A stretch of 8,552 nt of DNA from DATDCV01 sp036524155. Its GTDB lineage: Bacteria; Verrucomicrobiota; Verrucomicrobiia; Limisphaerales; UBA8199. The position numbers were made by a program, and so were the translations under genes. The notes beneath the pieces were generated by a model. It worked only from the letters and a program-made list of their open reading frames with translations, was not told the origin of the DNA and made no database searches. Below are positions 1-4,890 of the stretch, piece by piece (the stretch's first letter is position 1; each line of letters begins with the position of its first letter). The stretch is from contig DATDCV010000600.1 of NCBI GenBank assembly GCA_036524155.1, positions 1-8,552 on the forward strand. Direction: 5' to 3'.

Positions 1-1608
1 GACCTGGCCGGCAACGAGCATGAAGAAACCCGGCAGCAGGTTCCCGCCGCTGGTGACGCGCAAAGTGGTTTTGCCATTCAACGTCACCACCGCATTGTTC
101 CCGTTGGTGTCCTTGAGAAAGACATTTTGAAAAGTGCCCCAGCCGAGGCCGTTGGGGATCGAGAATGTGCCGAGATCGGTGGTGCTTGTGTCGGGGTTAA
201 CAACACTCAGGGTAAGCGACCCGGAAAGTGAAATGTCGGTGGAGAGTCGGCCAACGACCCAATAGCTGCCGGCGGGCCAATCCCGCGTATAATTCACCCA
301 GTCGCCACCGTTGAGCGGGTCGATCCGATAGTCCTGGACACCCGCGAGATAGTGGTCTTTCCGGGCGTAATCGCCCGATGGCACCGTCCCCATGGGATCA
401 TCGGGCCGATAAAAGTGGTTCGGCGCCGTGCCGCTTTTGTGTTCGTCAACACCTTCGACACCCACCTTGCCGAAATAACAATTGGGATTGCCGCTGGTAT
501 CGCAAAGGGTGGGGAAAGTGATGTACATCCCATTGGTGAAGTCAAAATCCTCGGCTTCCCACAGGTAGGCTACCGGTGGCACGCCGACCCAGGTGGTTTC
601 GAAGTACGTGTTGGCGGTGACAGTAAGGTTGGCGGAGTCGGTCACAGTGATGGACGCCGTGTAAGTCAGGTTGGATTGAAGCCCGTTGTACGCGACCGTT
701 TTATTGGAGGAAGAACCACTGACCTCCAGGCTGGTGGAGACGTCCGTCCCGTTGACCACCACCTTGATGCCGCCGGCGTTGATGGTATTGCCGCTGGGTG
801 AACTGGCGGTGAAGGTGATGCCGTCGCCCGGGTTCACATAAATCATGTTTAGAGGGAAGAGGTTGCTGATTACGGGCGGGATCGATCCGCTGGCCTGGTC
901 CAGAACCGCGTCGTCAAAGTATGCCGACCCCCCTTCGCTGCCGGACTGCAGGTAGGCGAACCGGTACCGGACCTTGACAGTGCCCGGCGGCGCCACCAAC
1001 CGACTCACTGATCCGGTCACCGCATAAGTTGTGTAAAACGGATCTCCCAACGAAACCGGAGCGGACAAATCACAGGCGTTGGTCACGGGATACTGCAGCC
1101 AGGTGTTCAGCCCAGCGGCCGCCGTGAAATTGTCCGATTTGTAGAGGGCCAGGGAACTGCCGCTCGCCCCCATAAACGAGACCTCGATCCAGACGGAGCA
1201 ATTCGGCCCGAGCGTGTCGCCCGATGTGTAGAGCCAGCCGGTGGCCTGATAGGTCGAGCCCGGAGTACTGCTCAAATCCTGATAGATGCCTGCGACGTTG
1301 TTCGTGCCGTTGTAGCACGCACCCCATTCCTTAAAGTAAACGCTGCCCGCGTGGGGCGGGACGTTGCCTTCGACCCAGTAATTGCCAAAAGACTGAGCGG
1401 TGGGCGGCGCAAAACGGGTCCAGCCGATCGGAATTACATGAGCGGTGTTTTGCTCGAAGCTGGGGTTAACCAGAAGATTGGCTGCTCCCGCCGGGCCGGC
1501 AACCAGCAGCCCGATCGCCACCCAGGCCAGAGGTAGGGGGTTGAAGCTCAAGTGCAATCGAGGCAAGCACGGGAGAGTTTGGGGAGAGAAATTGATGCAA
1601 TTTTTCAT
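1..1608 (-). CDS. Secreted modular carbohydrate-binding protein (CBM4/9-like, Ig-like, CBM6-like), 3' end off the window
   Basis: This minus-strand frame is open from the ATG at 1608-1606 to the window edge: 536 residues with no stop. An in-frame TAA lies six codons upstream and no other ATG intervenes, which fixes the start; no clear Shine-Dalgarno is visible. The N-terminus is a signal peptide with a long n-region, a hydrophobic stretch at about residues 25-38 (PLPLAWVAIGLLVAG) and likely cleavage after GPAGA (residue 42). Residues ~44-238 begin NLLVNPSFEQN and end AYFDDAVLDQ, the usual opening and closing of CBM4/9-like jelly-roll modules. Residues ~240-335 look like an Ig/cadherin-like sandwich (PPVISNLFPLN, VNPGDGITFTAS). 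From ~350 a third module opens EAEDFDFTNG and contains GGDWVNYTRDWPAGSYWV, the CBM6-like pattern in which EAE and the W-NY segment are typical. No catalytic domain is visible in this part. The function is inferred as extracellular glycan binding; a catalytic or anchoring domain may follow off-window. It is divergent from the hydrolase gene at 2089. Confidence 0.85.
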   Translation of the reverse strand, partial: MKNCINFSPQTLPCLPRLHLSFNPLPLAWVAIGLLVAGPAGAANLLVNPSFEQNTAHVIPIGWTRFAPPTAQSFGNYWVEGNVPPHAGSVYFKEWGACYNGTNNVAGIYQDLSSTPGSTYQATGWLYTSGDTLGPNCSVWIEVSFMGASGSSLALYKSDNFTAAAGLNTWLQYPVTNACDLSAPVSLGDPFYTTYAVTGSVSRLVAPPGTVKVRYRFAYLQSGSEGGSAYFDDAVLDQASGSIPPVISNLFPLNMIYVNPGDGITFTASSPSGNTINAGGIKVVVNGTDVSTSLEVSGSSSNKTVAYNGLQSNLTYTASITVTDSANLTVTANTYFETTWVGVPPVAYLWEAEDFDFTNGMYITFPTLCDTSGNPNCYFGKVGVEGVDEHKSGTAPNHFYRPDDPMGTVPSGDYARKDHYLAGVQDYRIDPLNGGDWVNYTRDWPAGSYWVVGRLSTDISLSGSLTLSVVNPDTSTTDLGTFSIPNGLGWGTFQNVFLKDTNGNNAVVTLNGKTTLRVTSGGNLLPGFFMLVAGQV

Positions 1609-2088
1609 GGGCAGACGAGTTCTTTATCGTGCCCGGAGAAGCATTGGCGGCACTTGCCTGAAACATCCCACCGCGCTTGGGAATGTCAATGGCGCCGCGC
1701 GGTCGCAGAGCGCGTGGAGCGGGCCGAAGGAGCGCCTCGCTGGATGAGGTCGCAGGGCACGGAGGGAAACACCTCGTCCCTCACTATGTCTTTTGCCGCG
1801 GGAGCTTTCGGTGGGACGATCGGCACAGCGGCAGACGAATAGGGAGATGCGGCGGGGGTGAAGGCAGGGACAGACGCCCCATGATGAGAATTGGCGAGTA
1901 TCGCCTCGGTCTTGGGTCGGAGCGCCGATTTTTAATCGGCTTAAGCGCGCCGACGGCCGCATGTAAGCCGAGTGCAACTCGGCGCTCCGACCCAAGACTG
2001 CGGGGGTACAGGGGTACATTGGCGGGACCTTGCACGTTGCGTGCGCTCTTGTTCAGGTGTTATCATGGCCCCGACGTCCGCGATCTGA
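1609..2088. other. Divergent intergenic region (480 bp)
   Basis: This region separates the minus-strand CBM protein from the plus-strand hydrolase and should hold both promoters. It contains the structured palindrome at 1909-1998, described separately. Other small structures are an inverted repeat GAGGGA/TCCCTC (1762-1767 and 1777-1782), a small perfect hairpin GGCGA-GTA-TCGCC (1893-1905), a tandem duplication of GGGGTACA (2003-2010 and 2011-2018), and an inverted repeat GCACG-TTG-CGTGC (2032-2044). A weak sigma70-like pair, TTGCGT (2037-2042) and TATCAT (2061-2066) with an 18-nt spacer, lies just ahead of the hydrolase start; I would not rely on it. Several open frames of 60-196 codons cross the region on both strands. 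They have no recognisable protein character, pass straight through the palindrome or into the flanking genes, and are not called as genes. Confidence 0.7.
1909..1998. repeat. Structured palindromic element: 15-bp outer stem enclosing three hairpins (REP/MITE-like)
   Basis: The outer arms GTCTTGGGTCGGAGC (1909-1923) and GCTCCGACCCAAGAC (1984-1998) are perfect complements over 15 bp; a G.T wobble and one more C-G pair can extend them to 1907/2000. Inside each arm sits a 17-nt hairpin with a 7-bp stem and 3-nt loop: GCCGATT-TTT-AATCGGC (1924-1940) and GCCGAGT-GCA-ACTCGGC (1967-1983). The stems differ by one compensated pair (T-A in the left, G-C in the right at stem position 6), while the loops differ freely. 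TTA (1941-1943) can pair with TAA (1964-1966) around a third, central hairpin at 1945-1960 (GCG-c-GCC, loop GAC, GGC-CGC). The element therefore has a cloverleaf-like fold, with an alternative fold as one long imperfect hairpin. No transposase gene is nearby. It could be a dispersed non-autonomous repeat, a folded RNA or single-strand DNA element, or a regulatory structure; only one copy is visible here. Confidence 0.85.
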
Positions 2089-3897
2089 ATGAAACCGTCC
2101 CTTTATTTTCAAGTTGTCCTGCTGGCCGCTTCTTCGCCGATGCTCCTGGCGATCAACGCTCCGACGGGACTCGTCAGCCGAACCGGGGATCAAAGCATCG
2201 TTTTACATTGGGACGCCAACTCCGAACCGGACCTCGCGGGTTACCGGGTTTACCGCTCGACCAATAGCGTCGGTCCGTTCGCGCTGCAAACTCCGGTTTT
2301 GCTGACTTCGCAAGGTTTTTGCGATCTCCCCAACAACAGCAATGGCAGGCTTTATTATTACCAGGTCACTGCCGTGACGACCGCATCGCAGGAGAGCCCA
2401 GCCTCCGCTACACTCACCGCCACCCCTCACCCGTTTGCCAGCGACGACGAGTTCCTGGATTATGTGCAGCAAACCAGTTTCGATTATTTCTGGTATACGG
2501 CCAACCCGGTCAACGGGCTGGTGCCGGACCGTACCCCGACGGGCTCGGCGTGCAGCATCGCGGCGGTGGGGTTCGGGCTGACCGCGATAGGGATCGGCAT
2601 CGACCATGGCTGGATCTCGAGGACGCAAGGCGTCGCAAGGGTGCTGACGACTTTGAACACTTTCCTCCAGGGGCCGCAAGGTCCCGGCGCCTCGGGAACA
2701 ATTGGCTACAACGGCTGGTTCTATCATTTTCTGGATATGAAGACAGCCGTGCGGTCGGGCGCGGAGCTATCATCAATCGATACGACCTTGCTGCTGGCGG
2801 GAATGCTTTATGCTAAACAGTATTTCGACGGCACGAACGCGAACGAGGGGTCCATTCGCACCATGGTCGACACGATCTTGAACCGTGTGGATTGGAACTG
2901 GATGGCGCGGGGAACGGACGCGGTGTCGATGGGCTGGATCCCGGGGTCGGGGTTCATCTCCGCCAACTGGATCGGGTACAATGAGGCGATGATTCTCTGC
3001 TGTCTGGGTTTGGGCGCCGCTGCGAATCCTTTGCCCGCCTCCGCCTGGAACCGGTGGACCAGCGGCTACACCTGGGGCACCAATTACGGCCAGAGCTACA
3101 TCCAGTTTGGGCCGCTGTTTGGCCACCAATATTCGCACTGCTGGATCGACTTCCGGCACATCGGCGACGCCTATGTCAACAGCCGCCAGACCACCTACTT
3201 CGAGAACTCGCGTCGGGCCAGCCTCGCGCAGGTGGCCTATTGCAGCACCGCCCCACATGCCGGCTATAGCAGCAACGTCTGGGGCCTGACCGCGTCCGAT
3301 GGACCCGACGGGTATGCGGTGCATGGCCTCCCGCCCACCGCCCCTGACGACGGCACCATCACGCCCACCGCCGCCGGCGGCTCGATAGCGTTTGCCCCCG
3401 AATACTGCCTGCCTGCGCTCCGCGCGTTTTACACCCGCTTCCGGCCCCGCATCTGGACCGCGTACGGATTTCGGGACGCCTTCAATATCGAGCGACAATG
3501 GTACGCCTCTGACGAGCTGGGAATCGACCAGGGCCCCATCGTCATCATGATCGAGAACTACCGCACCCAACGCGTGTGGCGGTTGTTTATGCAGAATCCA
3601 GAGGTTCAGCGCGGCTTGCAGCGGGCGGGGTTCATCCCGCTGGCGTTCGTGGACCCCAGCCTCCAGGCGCTGCCGGACGGCGCGTTCAACCTGGCCTGGA
3701 TGGCGTCGGCGGGTCGCTCCTACCAGGTCGAATACTCCCCGGAATTGATCACCTGGACCGCCTCCTCCCTGGGTTTCGCCCAGGCCAGCGCCAGCGGCCT
3801 CTTCAACTGGGTGGACGACGGGCCTCCCGCCACCGTGTCCGCTCCATCCACCGCTCCTCAACGTTTCTATCGAGTGTTCCAAGTGGGGCAGCCGTAA
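2089..3897 (+). CDS. Secreted GH144-like (glucoamylase-like, PF10091-type) glycoside hydrolase with N-terminal FnIII and C-terminal beta-sandwich
   Basis: The product has 602 residues. The start is fixed by an in-frame TGA immediately before the ATG; no Shine-Dalgarno is evident. Residues 1-21 are a signal peptide, with probable cleavage after SSPMLLA. Residues ~24-113 form a fibronectin type III domain (NAPTGLVSRTGDQSIVLHW, DLAGYRVYRS, YYYQVTAV). Residues ~119-515 match the glucoamylase-like alpha/alpha-barrel family that includes GH144 endo-beta-1,2-glucanases: FDYFW (131-135), GLVPDR, SIAAVGFGLTAIGIG (156-170), NGWFYHFLD, FGPLFGHQYSHCWIDFR (~340-356), SIAFAPE and GPIVIMIENYRT near 490. Residues ~523-602 are a C-terminal sandwich (GRSYQVEYSPELITW ... 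RFYRVF) common at the end of verrucomicrobial exported proteins, possibly for surface attachment. The family role is cleavage of beta-1,2-glucan or a related beta-glucan outside the cytoplasm; the exact substrate is inferred. The gene leads a three-gene unit: the next start is 3 nt after its TAA. Confidence 0.88.
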   Translation: MKPSLYFQVVLLAASSPMLLAINAPTGLVSRTGDQSIVLHWDANSEPDLAGYRVYRSTNSVGPFALQTPVLLTSQGFCDLPNNSNGRLYYYQVTAVTTASQESPASATLTATPHPFASDDEFLDYVQQTSFDYFWYTANPVNGLVPDRTPTGSACSIAAVGFGLTAIGIGIDHGWISRTQGVARVLTTLNTFLQGPQGPGASGTIGYNGWFYHFLDMKTAVRSGAELSSIDTTLLLAGMLYAKQYFDGTNANEGSIRTMVDTILNRVDWNWMARGTDAVSMGWIPGSGFISANWIGYNEAMILCCLGLGAAANPLPASAWNRWTSGYTWGTNYGQSYIQFGPLFGHQYSHCWIDFRHIGDAYVNSRQTTYFENSRRASLAQVAYCSTAPHAGYSSNVWGLTASDGPDGYAVHGLPPTAPDDGTITPTAAGGSIAFAPEYCLPALRAFYTRFRPRIWTAYGFRDAFNIERQWYASDELGIDQGPIVIMIENYRTQRVWRLFMQNPEVQRGLQRAGFIPLAFVDPSLQALPDGAFNLAWMASAGRSYQVEYSPELITWTASSLGFAQASASGLFNWVDDGPPATVSAPSTAPQRFYRVFQVGQP

Positions 3898-3900
3898 ACT

Positions 3901-4848
3901 ATGAATCCTCTTCTCATTACTCATGTCGGATTGGGCGCCAGTCTCCTGTTAAGCCAACTCGTGCTTCCAGCCGTGGTGAATGCAGGAGAGGGCGCTTTCA
4001 CGAACGACGCCGCGCGCAGCACCCTTCCCCGAGGCCCAGGCCTGGCCGCGCGGTTCAAGGCGGATTCCGGCATCACGGCCCATTCCGCCGTTGTTTTTGC
4101 GGACGACTTCGAGAGCGGCGAATTAGGGGCCCGGTGGGACGAACAAAGCGCCGCCAAAAACAAGGCGCTCAGTTTCGCTTCCGTTACAGGCGAAGTTTGT
4201 GGCCGGCGCTGCCTCAAAGTCGAGGCCCGCCTCGGCGAGAACCAGGGCGGCGGGCTCACGAAATGGTTCGAGCCGCCTGACCCGGTTTTTGTGCGCTTCT
4301 ATGTCCGTTTCGACCCCGGCTGCGATTATGTCCACCACTTCGTGACGCTGCGCGCCAACAAGGGATTGCGCGGCGGTGACAAATGGAGCGGGTTCGGTGG
4401 GGCAGGCGTGTGCCCGGCGGGCGATGAGCGCTTTTCCACCGCGCTTGAACCCTGGGGCAATTGGGGGCGATGGCCGGCGCCGGGGAAGTGGAACTTCTAC
4501 TCTTATTGGCACGAAATGCGGAAGTCGTCCGACGGCAAGTACTGGGGCAACTCATTCCTGCCGGAACCGCAGGAGGCCATGGTTAAGGATCGGTGGATTT
4601 GCGCCGAGTTCATGCTTAAACACAACACGCCCGGCCAGCCGGACGGCGAACAGGCCTTTTGGGTTGACGGCCGCCTGCTCGGCCACTGGCGCGGGATCAA
4701 CTGGCGCAAAACCGAATCGCTCAAAGCCAATGCACTCACGCTGGAGTCCTATGTCACCGACCGCTGGACGAAGAACGCGACCAACACTGTCTATTTCGAC
4801 AACCTCGTCATCGCCCGCGAGTACATCGGACCAGTAAGCCGCGACTAA
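3901..4848 (+). CDS. Secreted concanavalin-A-like jelly-roll protein, PL14-like (putative polysaccharide lyase or glycan-binding protein)
   Basis: The product has 315 residues. The ATG lies 3 nt after the upstream TAA and in the same frame, so translation is probably coupled to the hydrolase gene; GTGGGG about 13 nt upstream is at best a weak ribosome site. Residues 1-28 are a signal peptide with likely cleavage at VVNA-GEG. After a variable linker the domain opens with VVFADDFESGELGARWDE (~64-81). Its body has the strand pattern of a beta jelly roll: VFVRFYVRFD, a YVHHF segment, RWICAEFMLKHNTPG followed by GEQAFWVDGRLLGHWRG, and closing VYFDNLVIAREYIGP. The 'cost of covering, then DG-x-WVDG' succession resembles PL14-type lyases and LamG-like laminin/pentraxin folds. 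I cannot identify catalytic residues with confidence, so a lectin-like binding role is equally possible. Four cysteines in the mature part (C98, C102, C141, C171 region) could form disulfides. It sits between the hydrolase and propeller genes. Confidence 0.72.
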   Translation: MNPLLITHVGLGASLLLSQLVLPAVVNAGEGAFTNDAARSTLPRGPGLAARFKADSGITAHSAVVFADDFESGELGARWDEQSAAKNKALSFASVTGEVCGRRCLKVEARLGENQGGGLTKWFEPPDPVFVRFYVRFDPGCDYVHHFVTLRANKGLRGGDKWSGFGGAGVCPAGDERFSTALEPWGNWGRWPAPGKWNFYSYWHEMRKSSDGKYWGNSFLPEPQEAMVKDRWICAEFMLKHNTPGQPDGEQAFWVDGRLLGHWRGINWRKTESLKANALTLESYVTDRWTKNATNTVYFDNLVIAREYIGPVSRD

Positions 4849-4890
4849 CAACCCGACGGATTGCCGGCCGGGCCGATACCAAACGAAGAA

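Noticed and set aside
352..801. 149-codon plus-strand ORF opposite the CBM protein
   Set aside because: The minus strand here encodes recognisable Ig-like and CBM6-like modules in one uninterrupted 536-codon frame; this is its shadow.
1684..1689. Minus-strand TTGACA as a -35 box for the CBM gene
   Set aside because: At 15-18 nt spacing no acceptable -10 hexamer follows (best are ATGTTT and TGTTTC).
1784..2035. 83-codon minus-strand ORF covering the palindrome
   Set aside because: Most of it is a translation of the inverted repeat; it has no ribosome site and no family resemblance.
2037..2066. TTGCGT-18-TATCAT promoter for the hydrolase gene
   Set aside because: Both boxes are weak and the implied leader is only about 16 nt. 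It is kept as a remark under the intergenic region, not called.
1677..2267. 196-codon plus-strand ORF through the intergenic region
   Set aside because: It runs through the palindrome and into the hydrolase gene in another frame. The product is arginine-rich with no domain character, as expected from GC-rich noncoding DNA.
2773..3924. 383-codon minus-strand ORF antisense to the hydrolase
   Set aside because: It is codon-in-register with the hydrolase gene, so it is open because TTA, CTA and TCA codons are rare there. The product is rich in G, R, H and V without motifs.
4861..4890. TTG start at 4861 for the propeller gene
   Set aside because: It would place ten extra residues (LPAGPIPNEE type) before a complete signal peptide. 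The ATG at 4891 gives a canonical MKK n-region.
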